From Candidatus Nitrohelix vancouverensis (lineage in GTDB: Bacteria; Nitrospinota; Nitrospinia; Nitrospinales; VA-1), in contig CP048620.1 in NCBI GenBank assembly GCA_015698305.1, positions 1,266,557-1,330,556 of the forward strand: DNA of 64,000 nt, read 5' to 3'. The stretch's first letter is position 1. The number at the start of each line of letters is the position of its first letter. Shown one piece after another: positions 27,900 to 37,471 of the stretch. The position numbers and the translations under genes are program-made. Under the pieces are notes generated by a model. That model did not search any database. It saw only the letters and a list, made by a program, of their open reading frames with translations, and had not been told where the DNA came from.

Positions 27900-29921
27900 A
27901 TGAAAAAAAATCACAATCCTGCAGGCAATCAACCTTCTTCTCCCCCCAAAGGCATTTTTAAAAAATGGGGCGTTTTCCTATTGTCGACAGCGACGCTTGC
28001 GGTCGGCTTATGGGCCTTGATGTATTACTCGACGCCGCAACCGGTGTTCAAACCTTACGACAAATTCAAGAAGGCTTCGAGCGTCGTTTCTGAGGAGAAA
28101 GAAGAAGCGAGTCCGGCGAAAGCGGACGAGTTTGAAGCGGCGGATGAATCCTGGCTGGATGTGGAGGAGAAACCGGCGATTGATCTGATCAAGGCGTCGG
28201 CGGAACCCCCTCCCATGTCGCAATTGCCGAGAGAGACTTTGGAGCATATCAGCAAGGGCGTGGCGCTGACGGAGAAAGGCGAGTTCAACGCCGGCGATCT
28301 GGAATTTCAGGAAGCGGCGAGATTGAGTCCCGATTCGGCTCATGTCTACTCGATCTGGGCGACGGCGTCCAAAATGGCGAAAAAGTATAAGGGCGCGGAT
28401 GAGCGTTTCAAAAGAGCGGACGAACTGGCGCCGAACGATCCCGAAATTCTTTTCAACTGGGGCATGATGTTGCTGGAATCCAACCAAAACGTGCGATCCG
28501 CCGAGTTGATGGAGCGCGTGGTCAAGATGCAACCGGATAATTATTACGCCTACAACTACCTTGGCAAAGCCTACGGTCGGCAGAAAATGTATGAGGAAGA
28601 GGAGCAACAGTATCGCAAGTCTCTCGAACTGCGTCCGGATTTCGCCCAGGCTTATTTCAATCTGGGCATCGTGTTGAGCATCCGAAAAAAGTTTGAGGAA
28701 GCGGCTCCTTTCTTTGAGAAGGCGATCGAGATGGATCGTTTCTATGAGAAACCCTTTGTCGTTCAGATGCTGACCGCGCTGGGACGCTACACCGCGCCTG
28801 CGGATAAAATGGCGGATCTGAAACCTGCCGACGGCGAGAAGCACGACCATGAGCATGCGAAGGGCGAGGAGCATGCGAGCGCGCAGGATGGGCCGGATGA
28901 GAAGATGCATTCCGAAGGCTCCGATACCAAGGAGCAGGAAGGCTCTGCGGGAATGGAAGGCTCCAAGAAAAAGGTGAAGGACGTCACCGACGTCAAGGGC
29001 GTCGTGTTAATCAACGGTCAGCCGAGCGGGGCGGATACGGTGGTGATTCTGGAGACCAAAAGCAAAATGAGGGTTCGCAGCCAGGCGCCGGGCGCGTATG
29101 AAGTCGACCAGGTGAACCTGCAGTTTCAGCCCAAGCATTCGGTCGTCACCGTGGGTTCTAAAATCACCTTCTACAATAAGGACGTCGAGGTTCACAATAT
29201 TTTTTCAAAGTCCCTGAACAACCAGTTCAACCTTGGCGCGATGGCGGCGGGTTCCGGCAAGTCGATCACGCTGGATTCTCCCGGGCCGGTCGTTTTGCGA
29301 TGCAATATGCACAAGGAGATGGTGGGCACGATCTTTGTCGTGCCAAACGGTTATCACACGATGGCCAACTGGAAGGGCGAATATTCTTTTGAAAACGTGG
29401 ACAGCAAGGATTACATCATGCAGGTCTGGAATCCGATGCTGAAGCCGGAAGAAGTCGCCGAGCATCTGAAATCGGCGGACCTGACCGGCGTCGATGCGAC
29501 CTTCGATTTTGATATCAAGACGACTTCCAAGCGCGGCGAAATCCACGACATGATCGAAGCAGTCGACTACAATCTGGTGGTGGATGAGATCGAAAAGGAA
29601 ATGCGTCAGGCCATCGAGGACTGGAAGAACGAGAAAAAATTCATCTCGCGCAAGCGCATGTTGCTGGCGATCACCAAACATTTTGACGGCGGCGGTTTGA
29701 AGGGCGCCATCGCCAAGAGTTTCAGCAAGAATCGTAGCGACGGCCTGGAGCAGAAGCTAGACGAAATTCGTAAAATGATTTCAGGCATCGGTTTTTCTAA
29801 GGATGAAGTGACCGAGGCCGGATTGCATAGTAAAACCGATTTCGCCATCTCCCAGCTTCGTTTGAACGTTAAAGAGCTGGAAGCCCGCCTCAATCCTGAT
29901 TTCAATAAAGATAAAAAATAA
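27900..29921 (+). CDS. Membrane-anchored TPR protein with a cupredoxin (type 1 copper) domain
   Basis: A 673-residue protein. An N-terminal transmembrane helix (about 22-42) anchors it, with the rest presumably periplasmic. Residues about 110-310 are TPR repeats (EFNAGDLEFQEAARLSPDSA, NYLGKAYGRQKMYEEEEQQY). A His/Glu/Asp-rich linker (about 318-365; KHDHEHAKGEEH) follows. Residues about 375-500 form a cupredoxin or Greek-key domain with candidate copper ligands His432 (VEVHNIF), Cys468, His471 and Met474 (RCNMHKEM). The remaining 170 residues are helical. It may be an electron-transfer or copper-sensing scaffold in the respiratory periplasm. The ATG lies after a TTG at 27888 and has no Shine-Dalgarno sequence. 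No known named family for the full architecture. Confidence 0.82.
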   Translation: MKKNHNPAGNQPSSPPKGIFKKWGVFLLSTATLAVGLWALMYYSTPQPVFKPYDKFKKASSVVSEEKEEASPAKADEFEAADESWLDVEEKPAIDLIKASAEPPPMSQLPRETLEHISKGVALTEKGEFNAGDLEFQEAARLSPDSAHVYSIWATASKMAKKYKGADERFKRADELAPNDPEILFNWGMMLLESNQNVRSAELMERVVKMQPDNYYAYNYLGKAYGRQKMYEEEEQQYRKSLELRPDFAQAYFNLGIVLSIRKKFEEAAPFFEKAIEMDRFYEKPFVVQMLTALGRYTAPADKMADLKPADGEKHDHEHAKGEEHASAQDGPDEKMHSEGSDTKEQEGSAGMEGSKKKVKDVTDVKGVVLINGQPSGADTVVILETKSKMRVRSQAPGAYEVDQVNLQFQPKHSVVTVGSKITFYNKDVEVHNIFSKSLNNQFNLGAMAAGSGKSITLDSPGPVVLRCNMHKEMVGTIFVVPNGYHTMANWKGEYSFENVDSKDYIMQVWNPMLKPEEVAEHLKSADLTGVDATFDFDIKTTSKRGEIHDMIEAVDYNLVVDEIEKEMRQAIEDWKNEKKFISRKRMLLAITKHFDGGGLKGAIAKSFSKNRSDGLEQKLDEIRKMISGIGFSKDEVTEAGLHSKTDFAISQLRLNVKELEARLNPDFNKDKK

Positions 29922-29956
29922 TCGTTCGATTTCATTGAATGATCCCGTTCATTTTC

Positions 29957-29986
29957 AGCGGCTCCGCAAGGGGCCGCTGATTGACT
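29957..29986 (+). terminator. Probable terminator after the TPR-cupredoxin gene
   Basis: A 9-bp stem (29957-29965 with 29970-29978, one G-T pair) closed by a GCAA tetraloop is followed by GATTGACTTTT. The T-run is short and late, so termination may be partial and read into cysS. Confidence 0.45.
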
Positions 29987-30017
29987 TTTGCCGTTTGGCA
30001 ATGCTAGGTTAACTGCC

Positions 30018-31469
30018 ATGAAATTGCGTATTTTCAATACATTGACGGGTAAGAAAGAGGCCTTTGAACCCTTGCAGGCGGATCGCGTCGGCATGTACGT
30101 TTGCGGGGTGACGGTCTACGACTATTGTCATCTGGGGCATGCCCGTTCAGCGGTGGTGTTCGACGTCATTTACCGGTACCTGCAGTTTTTGGGACTCGAG
30201 GTCTGTTTTGTGAAAAATTTCACGGACATCGACGACAAGATCATCAAGCGCGCCAACGAGAATGGCATCGAATGGTCGGAAGTGACGCGTCAGTTCATCG
30301 AAGCCTATTACGAGGACATGGGGCGCTTGAACATCGCACAGCCAACGCTGGAGCCGCGCGCCACCGACCATATTCACGACATGATTGAGATGATCGCAAC
30401 CTTGATCGAAAAAGGACACGCTTACGAATCGGAGGGCGACGTGTTTTACTCCGTACGCTCGTTTGAAACCTACGGCGCCTTGTCGGGGCGACGCATCGAG
30501 GATTTGTTGTCCGGCGCCCGTGTCGACGTCAACGAAGCGAAGCGCGATCCTCTGGATTTTGCGCTTTGGAAAAAGAGCAAGCCGGGCGAACCGTTCTGGG
30601 AAAGCCCCTGGAGTTCGGGCCGACCGGGCTGGCATATCGAATGCTCGGCGATGGGTTCGCGTTTGCTGGGGCAAAGCTTTGACATTCACGGCGGCGGCAA
30701 GGATCTGGTGTTCCCGCATCACGAAAATGAAATCGCGCAGTCCTGCGGCGCTTCGGGTTGCGCTCCGGCGCGTTACTGGATTCACAACGGCTTCGTCAAT
30801 ATTGATAAAGAAAAAATGTCCAAGTCCCTGGGCAATTTTTTTACGATTCGGGAAATTTTTAAAAAGTTCCACCCCGAAACCGTGCGCCTGTTCCTCGTCA
30901 GTTCGCATTACCGAGGTCCTATCGAGTTTTCTGAGCAGAACCTGCAGGAAGCCGAAAAAGTCATCACGCGATTTTACGAAGCTCTGGATTCCGCGCGTCA
31001 GGCAGAAGAGCGCATGGACGCTGGTTTGCTGGAGGGTTTGCAAGAGGCCATCGACGCGCATCCGTTATTGCAAGGATATCGCGAAGCGATGGACGATGAT
31101 TTCAACAGCGCCGTGGCAGTCGCGCATTTGAACGAAGCCTTGAGGGCGCTCAATCAATCCTTGCAGAGCTTGAGCAAGGACCCGGCGCAGGCGCGCGCCG
31201 TCGTCGTCACTGCGGGCGCATTGAAAAAGACGGGCCAATTGCTGGGATTGTTTCACACGCCGGTAGAAGAATTCAACGAATGGGCCTTCGCGCGAAAGAG
31301 CGACGGTTTGAATCTGGATGTCGCGGCGATAGAGACCTTGATCGCAGAAAGAAACGCCGCCAGAGCCTCGAAAGACTGGGCCGCCGCAGATCGTTGCCGG
31401 GATGCGCTGACCGCAATGGGGGTCTCCCTGGAAGACGGTCCGGAGGGTACGCTCTGGAAACTTAAGTGA
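30018..31469 (+). CDS. cysS: Cysteinyl-tRNA synthetase
   Basis: Charges tRNA-Cys. The 483-residue protein has the class I signature in YVCGVTVYDYCHLGHARSAV (first zinc cysteine and HIGH-like motif), further zinc ligands in WHIECSAMG and FPHHENEIAQSCG, and KMSKSLGN. The C-terminal DALR anticodon-binding region (about 350-480) includes LNEALRALNQ. Start ATG 30018 was chosen because family similarity (KLRIFNTLTGKKE) begins there; an upstream in-frame ATG at 29988 would overlap the hairpin. Its stop overlaps the next ATG by one base. Confidence 0.97.
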   Translation: MKLRIFNTLTGKKEAFEPLQADRVGMYVCGVTVYDYCHLGHARSAVVFDVIYRYLQFLGLEVCFVKNFTDIDDKIIKRANENGIEWSEVTRQFIEAYYEDMGRLNIAQPTLEPRATDHIHDMIEMIATLIEKGHAYESEGDVFYSVRSFETYGALSGRRIEDLLSGARVDVNEAKRDPLDFALWKKSKPGEPFWESPWSSGRPGWHIECSAMGSRLLGQSFDIHGGGKDLVFPHHENEIAQSCGASGCAPARYWIHNGFVNIDKEKMSKSLGNFFTIREIFKKFHPETVRLFLVSSHYRGPIEFSEQNLQEAEKVITRFYEALDSARQAEERMDAGLLEGLQEAIDAHPLLQGYREAMDDDFNSAVAVAHLNEALRALNQSLQSLSKDPAQARAVVVTAGALKKTGQLLGLFHTPVEEFNEWAFARKSDGLNLDVAAIETLIAERNAARASKDWAAADRCRDALTAMGVSLEDGPEGTLWKLK

Positions 31470-33022
31470 TGGTTTCTCCGTTCATTGACGATTACATCCA
31501 CTTCACGAAAAGCTTTTCAAAAATCACAGTTCAGGAAGACGAACGGGAACTCAAGGTTCCCGAAAAGGTGGTGCGCTGTATCTGGAACGACCAGCTGGTG
31601 GATGCGAGCAAGCTGGAGACGACGGCGGGCGAATCTTTGGAAGTGGTGTTTCCGGGCTACTGGAATTTTGGGCCGGGGCCGGATTTTAAAAGCGCGGCGA
31701 TCAAGGTCAACGGTCGTCTCTATGAAGGGGATCTGGAAATTCACGTGCGTTCCGGCGACTGGAAAGCGCACGGGCACTCAAACAACCCGGATTTCGACAA
31801 TGTGCTGTTCCACGTTTTTCTTTGGCAAACAGGACCGGTAGCGAAGCCCTTCGATCCAGGGATCAAGACAGATGAGAGACGCCCCGGTCAGGCAGGGCCG
31901 TTTTTTGAACTGGAATTGAAAAAGTATCTGACGCGCGGATTGCTGGACTTGAGCGAGAATCTGGATTTTGACAGCTATCCCATCATGAATCAGTTCAACC
32001 ACGGCTTGTGTCACCGGCCTCTGGCGAATTTGCCGAGAGAGAAATTGTTGCGTTTGCTGGATGCGGCGGGCGACGCGCGTATTCTGGTCAAGATGGATCG
32101 TTTTCATGATCGCGTGATCGTGAACGGATACGAGCAGACCTTTTATGAAGGCGTCGCAGAGGCGCTGGGCTATCCGAACAACAAAAAACCGTTTCGCGAG
32201 TTGGCGGAGAGGGCGCCGCTGGAGGCGCTGAGGAAATTACTGCCGCGCAAGGCTTCAGAAGAAGAACGGGCCTTGCGGATTCAGGCGATTTTGTTGGGCG
32301 TGGCGGGGCTTGCGAATTTTTCCGCGCTCGACCCCGAGGATCTGGAGCCGGAGGAACGATCTTATTTTCAACGGTTGGATGCGCTGTGGCAAAGCTGTCG
32401 CGAGCGCATCAAGGTGGAGCCCTTGCCGCGATCCTGTTGGAAGTTCAAGGGCATTCGTCCGGCGAATTATCCGTATCGCAGAATTGTGGGGCTGTCGCAT
32501 CTGCTCGCTCAGCGTTTGAAGAGCGGAATGTTCTTTGATTTTATGAAGACCTTTCAGCAGGCGGCGTCGGCTACGGAGAAAAAAGGCTACACGCTGAAAA
32601 TTCCCAAGACGCTTTACGATTATTTTTGCGTTCCCGGCGTCGGCTATTGGGCGACCCATTACACGCCCGGCGGCAAGCGGCTGAAATCGCCGCAAAATCT
32701 GATTGGCTCGTCGCGTTCGTCTGAGATCATCGTCAATATTGTGATGCCGATTGCCTTGATCCATGCGCGCGCTGTGAAATCGTCGAATCTCGAAATTGCG
32801 CTGAATCAGTTGTACAGTTCCAGCAGGGGGGGCGCCGAGAACCATAAAATGCGCTTCATGAAGTATTATATCCTTGGCGACAATGCAGACATGATCCGTC
32901 TCGTCGCCAATGATCGCCAGCGGCAGGGCCTGATGCAGGTGTATCAGGATTTTTGCACGCAAAACAGTAATAATTGCCTGCGCTGTTCCTTCCCGGAAGT
33001 GATAAGGCAATTTTTGACCTGA
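31469..33022 (+). CDS. DUF2851 family protein
   Basis: A 517-residue cytoplasmic protein of the DUF2851 family, seen in Bacteroidetes and several marine lineages. It is recognised by PGYWNFGPGPDFKSAAIKVNG, GDLEIHVRSGDWKAHGHSNN and the C-terminal cysteine motif QNSNNCLRCSFPE. The DxE and ExHxxSxDW pattern hints at a restriction-endonuclease-like fold, but no activity is established as far as I know. ATG 31469 overlaps the last base of the cysS stop, so the two are probably co-translated. The adjacency with cysS may be accidental. Confidence 0.85.
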   Translation: MVSPFIDDYIHFTKSFSKITVQEDERELKVPEKVVRCIWNDQLVDASKLETTAGESLEVVFPGYWNFGPGPDFKSAAIKVNGRLYEGDLEIHVRSGDWKAHGHSNNPDFDNVLFHVFLWQTGPVAKPFDPGIKTDERRPGQAGPFFELELKKYLTRGLLDLSENLDFDSYPIMNQFNHGLCHRPLANLPREKLLRLLDAAGDARILVKMDRFHDRVIVNGYEQTFYEGVAEALGYPNNKKPFRELAERAPLEALRKLLPRKASEEERALRIQAILLGVAGLANFSALDPEDLEPEERSYFQRLDALWQSCRERIKVEPLPRSCWKFKGIRPANYPYRRIVGLSHLLAQRLKSGMFFDFMKTFQQAASATEKKGYTLKIPKTLYDYFCVPGVGYWATHYTPGGKRLKSPQNLIGSSRSSEIIVNIVMPIALIHARAVKSSNLEIALNQLYSSSRGGAENHKMRFMKYYILGDNADMIRLVANDRQRQGLMQVYQDFCTQNSNNCLRCSFPEVIRQFLT

Positions 33023-33044
33023 GCGGTCGAAAAATTATGCAATC

Positions 33045-33075
33045 AGGCCCGATTGACGGGCTTTATTGACTTATT
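33045..33075 (+). terminator. Probable terminator after the DUF2851 gene
   Basis: An imperfect 7-bp stem (33045-33051 with 33057-33063, one G-T pair, five-base loop) is followed by the T-rich TATTGACTTATTT. It sits 22 bp after the stop codon. Confidence 0.5.
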
Positions 33076-33077
33076 TC

Positions 33078-33106
33078 TTGATTCTAAAGGGCTGAGAAGC
33101 TAAAGT
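33078..33106 (+). promoter_or_regulatory. Possible promoter of cysDN
   Basis: TTGATT (33078-33083), 17-bp spacer, TAAAGT (33101-33106). Both hexamers are moderate matches. It lies 41 bp before the cysD ATG, which has AAGGA at good distance. Confidence 0.45.
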
Positions 33107-33146
33107 GAGACTAATCCCATTGTTTAGACCTGTTTAAGGAACCATC

Positions 33147-33950
33147 ATGGATCATCTGGATCATCTGGAAAACCAAAGCATTTATATATTACGCGAGGCG
33201 TACAAGAATTTTAAGAACCTGGCTATGTTGTGGTCGATCGGCAAAGACTCGACCGTTCTCGTCTGGTTGGCACGCAAAGCGTTTTTTGGGCAATGTCCCA
33301 TTCCCCTGGTGCATATCGACACCACCTATAAGATTCCCGCAATGATCGAATACCGCGATCGCGTTGCAAAAGAGTGGGGACTCAATCTGGTTGTCGGGAA
33401 GAATGAGAAAGCGCTGGCTGAAGGCATGGACCACACTCAGGGCCGAATGGTCTGTTGCGAAGCGCTGAAAACCATGGGCCTGCACTCCGTTATGGAGCAA
33501 AAGGGCTACACCGGTCTCATCCTCGGCATTCGCCGCGACGAAGAAGGCACCCGCGCCAAAGAGCGTTATTTTTCGCCGCGCAACAAGGATTTTGAGTGGG
33601 ACTTCAAGGATCAGCCGCCGGAGTTGTGGGATCAGTACAAGACCTCTTTCGAAGAGGGAACCCATATCCGTATTCATCCCATTCTGCATTGGACTGAATT
33701 GAATGTATGGGAATATATTCAACGCGAAAAAATTCCCATCATTGATCTGTATTTTGCAAATGAAGAAGGCAAACGCTATCGATCCCTGGGATGTGCGCCC
33801 TGCACCAATCCCATTGAGTCGCAAGCAAAAACTATTGATGAAATCGTCGAGGAGTTGAAAACCATAGATACTGCTGAACGCTCGGGTCGTGCGCAGGATC
33901 AGGAGAACACCTACGCAATGCAAAAACTACGCGCCCGAGGATATATGTAA
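33147..33950 (+). CDS. cysD: Sulfate adenylyltransferase subunit 2
   Basis: Small catalytic subunit of ATP sulfurylase, which activates sulfate to APS for assimilation. The 267-residue protein has the PP-loop [24 protein letters not shown], the [19 protein letters not shown] segment, and the C-terminal [16 protein letters not shown], all typical of CysD and close to PAPS/APS-type N-type ATP pyrophosphatases. Its length is somewhat shorter than the 300 residues of the enterobacterial protein. The stop TAA overlaps the ATG of cysN (TAATG), so the two subunits are translationally coupled. Confidence 0.95.
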   Translation: MDHLDHLENQSIYILREAYKNFKNLAMLWSIGKDSTVLVWLARKAFFGQCPIPLVHIDTTYKIPAMIEYRDRVAKEWGLNLVVGKNEKALAEGMDHTQGRMVCCEALKTMGLHSVMEQKGYTGLILGIRRDEEGTRAKERYFSPRNKDFEWDFKDQPPELWDQYKTSFEEGTHIRIHPILHWTELNVWEYIQREKIPIIDLYFANEEGKRYRSLGCAPCTNPIESQAKTIDEIVEELKTIDTAERSGRAQDQENTYAMQKLRARGYM

Positions 33951-35776
33951 TGAGCGATAACGGACACGTTGCAAATCTTTCCAATCAATTATTGCGCATG
34001 GTCATTGTCGGCCATGTCGATCACGGTAAATCCACCCTTGTCGGGCGCTTGTTGTCGGACACCGGCAGTCTGCCCGAGGGCAAGCTGGACTTCATCAAGG
34101 ACATCTGCGAACGCCAGGGGAAAAGTTTTGAATACGCGTTTCTGCTCGACGCTCTTGAAGAAGAGCAGGAGCAGGGTATCACCATTGACACCTCGCAAAT
34201 TTTCTTCAAAACGCAGAAGCGTCATTACGTCATCATCGACGCCCCAGGCCACAAAGAGTTCCTCAAGAACATGGTCACCGGCGCGGCGGATGCGGAAGCG
34301 GCGCTGTTGTTGATCGACGCGAACGAAGGCGTGCAGGAGCAAAGCCGACGACACGGTTATATCCTGAAACTGCTGGGTTTGACGCAGGTCGTGGTGGTGG
34401 TCAATAAAATGGATCTGGTGGGCTACGACCAGAAAGTATTTTCAAAAATTCGCGATGAATACAACGCCTTCCTCAATTCTCTGGAAGTGCAAACGCCGGA
34501 ATACATTCCCGTGTCCGCCAAGCTGGGCGTGAACATCGCCGCTCATAACGGGGAAATGCCCTGGTATGAAGGCCCGTCGGTTTTGCAGATGCTGGACCGT
34601 TTTGAAAAAAAATTACGTCCCAATCATCTGCCCTTTCGCATGCCGGTGCAGGACGTTTACAAATTCGATCAGCGCCGTATCATTGCCGGGCGCGTGGAGT
34701 CCGGTCAATTGGCGGTGGGCGACCGTTTGATTTTTTCCCCTTCCAATAAAACCGGAGTGGTGAAAACCATCGAGGCCTGGAGCGTGCCGGAGGCGCCGAA
34801 AATGGCGCAGGCGTCGCAGTCGATCGGTTTCACTCTGGGAGAGCAGATTTTCGTTGAACGCGGCGAAGTCGCTTCGCGCGTGGATGAACTGCCGATTGTC
34901 TCGTCTACGTTCAACGTCAATATTTTCTGGATGGGAAAAAACAATCTCACCAAGGGCAAGCAATACAAAATCAAACTGAACACGCAGGAAGCCCCGTGCG
35001 AAGTCATCGCTTTCAACAAGGTCATCGAGGCGTCCACTCTCGAAACCCTCACGGATCAGGAATTCGTCGCAAAGAACGACGTTGCGGAAGTGACCTTGCG
35101 CACGCAACGACCGGTCGCCTTCGACTTGTTCGGTTCCATCGCAACGACGGGTCGCTTTGTTATAGTGGACGAGTACGACGTTTGCGGCGGCGGCATCGTG
35201 ACCACTTACAGCCCATCCAACAAAGAAGACAAACTCCGCGACGAAGTTCGGCAGAGAGCGTTCAACTGGGTGAAGAGCGATATCCGCGCTGAAGAACGCG
35301 CTTACCGCAACGGACATCAGGCCTCCCTCATCCTCGTGACTGGCGAGTCCGGCGTGGGCAAGGGCAAGCTGGCGAAAAAACTCGAGCGCATGTTGTTCGA
35401 CCAAAATTACCAAAGTTACCTGCTCGACGGCAAAAACGTTCGCCTCGGCGTGTCTGCGGACATCGACGCGCACCCGGAGCCGGATGGAGAAGCGGTGCGT
35501 CGTTTTGGCGAAGTCGCCAAATTGTTTCTCGACGCCGGGCATGTGGTGATCTCGACATCCAACGTGTTCAATCAGGAAGACCATTCCGACATTCGACTGC
35601 TCGCGGAACCTTCTCCTGTGATTGAAATTCAGGTCACGGGCGTGGAGGAACCGACAGGTTCTCCCGACCTGGTTTTATCCATTGCAGAGGCCAAGGATGA
35701 AGCGGCGGCGGGCGAGAAAATCTGTAAATTTTTGAAAGAAAAGAAAATCCTCACAGGTCACAATTACTCCATCTGA
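33950..35776 (+). CDS. cysN: Sulfate adenylyltransferase subunit 1 with a degenerate APS-kinase-like tail
   Basis: A 608-residue protein. Residues 1-430 are the GTPase subunit of ATP sulfurylase: [23 protein letters not shown], then two beta-barrel domains. GTP hydrolysis drives APS formation by CysD. Residues about 440-600 resemble APS kinase (CysC), as in NodQ-type fusions, but key features are missing: the P-loop is [11 protein letters not shown] (glycine where Ser/Thr should bind Mg), DGKNVRLG replaces DGDNVRHG, and neither the SPFR block nor the DPKGLYKKARAG lid can be found. The tail is therefore probably inactive as a kinase and may have a structural or regulatory role, consistent with reduction through APS rather than PAPS. 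Confidence 0.9.
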   Translation: MSDNGHVANLSNQLLRMVIVGHVDHGKSTLVGRLLSDTGSLPEGKLDFIKDICERQGKSFEYAFLLDALEEEQEQGITIDTSQIFFKTQKRHYVIIDAPGHKEFLKNMVTGAADAEAALLLIDANEGVQEQSRRHGYILKLLGLTQVVVVVNKMDLVGYDQKVFSKIRDEYNAFLNSLEVQTPEYIPVSAKLGVNIAAHNGEMPWYEGPSVLQMLDRFEKKLRPNHLPFRMPVQDVYKFDQRRIIAGRVESGQLAVGDRLIFSPSNKTGVVKTIEAWSVPEAPKMAQASQSIGFTLGEQIFVERGEVASRVDELPIVSSTFNVNIFWMGKNNLTKGKQYKIKLNTQEAPCEVIAFNKVIEASTLETLTDQEFVAKNDVAEVTLRTQRPVAFDLFGSIATTGRFVIVDEYDVCGGGIVTTYSPSNKEDKLRDEVRQRAFNWVKSDIRAEERAYRNGHQASLILVTGESGVGKGKLAKKLERMLFDQNYQSYLLDGKNVRLGVSADIDAHPEPDGEAVRRFGEVAKLFLDAGHVVISTSNVFNQEDHSDIRLLAEPSPVIEIQVTGVEEPTGSPDLVLSIAEAKDEAAAGEKICKFLKEKKILTGHNYSI

Positions 35777-35804
35777 ACCCGAACCGTAACCTGAGAAAAA
35801 TGAA

Positions 35805-35832
35805 TTGACATTTCCGCCGTCTGGTGCAGAAT
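35805..35832 (+). promoter_or_regulatory. Promoter of the 2Fe-2S ferredoxin gene
   Basis: A perfect TTGACA (35805-35810), a 16-bp spacer and CAGAAT (35827-35832, four of six). It lies about 50 bp upstream of the ferredoxin ATG. Confidence 0.5.
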
Positions 35833-35885
35833 AAGCGTTTCAATCGCACCAAATGATTTTGCGGAGATAGGAGAATTGGTAAGAA

Positions 35886-36191
35886 ATGCCTAAAATCAAA
35901 GTCAACAACGCTGAAACGGGCGAGACTCACGTCATCAAAATTGGTTATGGAGCCAATTTGAGAAAAGCCCTTGGATATACAGAGGCTGAAGTTTATAAAG
36001 GCGTGAACAAATTCCTCAATTGCCGAGGCTTGGGACTTTGCGCCAAGTGTATCGTCGAGGTGGAACCGTCGGATAACATCAGCCCGCGCACGATGTTTGA
36101 AGACATTCACAAGGTCGGCCCCGACCAGAGAATGTCCTGCCGAGTGAAAGTCTATGGCGACATCAGCGTGAAAACCGCAGTGCAGGATTGA
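35886..36191 (+). CDS. 2Fe-2S ferredoxin
   Basis: A 101-residue plant-type ferredoxin. Cluster ligands are in LNCRGLGLCAKC (Cys-x5-Cys-x2-Cys) and the fourth in RMSCRVKVYGD. The fold pattern KIKVNN...GANLRKAL is typical. It would carry single electrons between a reductase and a redox enzyme. The gene follows cysN by 109 bp with its own promoter; a role in sulfite or nitrite reduction is possible, but no partner oxidoreductase is next to it. AGGAG lies about 12 bases before the ATG, rather far. Confidence 0.88.
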   Translation: MPKIKVNNAETGETHVIKIGYGANLRKALGYTEAEVYKGVNKFLNCRGLGLCAKCIVEVEPSDNISPRTMFEDIHKVGPDQRMSCRVKVYGDISVKTAVQD

Positions 36192-36254
36192 TTCCTTTTA
36201 AGTCTGAAGTCCAGATCCATCGCGCCGTTTGGCGCCCCGCCCCGGATCTCTTTT

Positions 36255-36608
36255 TTAAAATTGTAAAATAATCAACAGCGGCAGTAAGGTGAGTCCGACC
36301 ATCGTTATAAATGCGTGGACCAGAGCATCGCAACGTTTGCTCAAGGGGATCGCTGTGATAAAGTAAAGGCCGACCAGATACTCCCAGATGGTATTCTCGC
36401 CGTGAGTCTGGTTCATGACTAGAAAAAAGATCAGGCAAAAAACCACCGAAGCATAGAGTAGAGCGTGCAGACGAATTCCGCTCTTCGTGCGTTTTTGAAA
36501 GGCCAGGACAAGGCCCAGCATCATGTTGACGATATGAAAGCCGATGGCCGGAAGCACCCAGATGAGGGAAGGGGACGCGGTGATTTTATCAAAAACGCCA
36601 AATGCCAT
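36255..36608 (-). CDS. Small four-helix membrane protein
   Basis: A 117-residue protein with four predicted transmembrane segments (about 15-35, 48-66, 75-92 and 98-116). No family recognised. It lies between the ferredoxin gene (convergent) and the SDR gene (divergent, 53 bp). The only clear polar landmark is the NQTHGEN loop between helices two and three. Function unknown. Confidence 0.65.
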   Translation of the reverse strand: MAFGVFDKITASPSLIWVLPAIGFHIVNMMLGLVLAFQKRTKSGIRLHALLYASVVFCLIFFLVMNQTHGENTIWEYLVGLYFITAIPLSKRCDALVHAFITMVGLTLLPLLIILQF

Positions 36609-36661
36609 AGTTGATCCGTTAAAAATTTCAGTTGATTCCAGAAAGGCGCGGGCAGTGTAAC

Positions 36662-37459
36662 ATGAACCTGAATTTAAAGAATCGAAAAGTAGTCATCACC
36701 GGCGTCGGCGACGGCATCGGCCGGGAAATGGCCTTGATGTTTGCCGCAGAAGGCGCGCAGGTGGCGGGTTGCTCGCGGACTCAGAAAAGTCTCGACGTTT
36801 TGGCCGATGAGATGCCGGGCGAGGGGCATTGTTTCAAGGCGGTCGATCTTGCATCGGCGCAGGCGACGGAAACCTTTCATCGCGACGTGACGCAAGCGTT
36901 CGGCGGCCTGGACATTCTGGTCAACAACGTCGGCTCCATTCAAAAACTGGCGACCTTTTCCGAATTGACGGATGCGGACTGGGAAGAGGCGTTTCAAATC
37001 AACCTGATGTCGGCGGTTCGCATGTGTCGACTCTTTCTGCCGCAATTGAAGGAGTCCGCTTCAGCGAGCATTCTGAATATATCATCCATTGCAGGTTCCC
37101 GACCGGACGTGATTTTCCCGCATTACGCGGCATTCAAGGCGGGCCTGTCCAATCTGACCGTGTCCCTGTCGCAGACTCTGGCGCCGGACCGGATTCGAGT
37201 GAACGCCATTTCACCGGGACCGGTGTGGTCGCGTTCCTGGGAGAACGAGGCGGCGGGCGCGGCGCAAAAACAGGGGAAGGAACTGGATGCGGTACGAGAT
37301 GAAATTCGCGCCGCTTCGTCGGAAAGTACATTGTTGAAGCGAATGGGCGAGCCGGGCGACGTCGCCGGGCTGGCGGTGTTCCTTTCCTCCAACGCAGGCG
37401 GCTGGATCACTGGGACCAACTATACGGTCGATGGCGGCATCTTACGCAATCCTTATTGA
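36662..37459 (+). CDS. Short-chain dehydrogenase/reductase
   Basis: A 265-residue classical SDR. It shows the nucleotide-binding TGVGDGIG, the NNVG strand, the catalytic serine in NISSIAGS, the YAAFKAG form of the YxxxK motif and the terminal NYTVDGGILRNPY. It oxidises or reduces an alcohol or ketone with NAD(P). The substrate is unknown; closest in pattern are 3-oxoacyl-ACP reductase and sugar dehydrogenase types. Start ATG 36662 begins the conserved LKNRKVVITG strand; 30 bases of upstream in-frame sequence are probably leader. It is followed by the HtrA lipoprotein gene after 12 bp, so they may be one transcript. Confidence 0.88.
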   Translation: MNLNLKNRKVVITGVGDGIGREMALMFAAEGAQVAGCSRTQKSLDVLADEMPGEGHCFKAVDLASAQATETFHRDVTQAFGGLDILVNNVGSIQKLATFSELTDADWEEAFQINLMSAVRMCRLFLPQLKESASASILNISSIAGSRPDVIFPHYAAFKAGLSNLTVSLSQTLAPDRIRVNAISPGPVWSRSWENEAAGAAQKQGKELDAVRDEIRAASSESTLLKRMGEPGDVAGLAVFLSSNAGGWITGTNYTVDGGILRNPY

Positions 37460-37471
37460 GGCGGCGCGATA

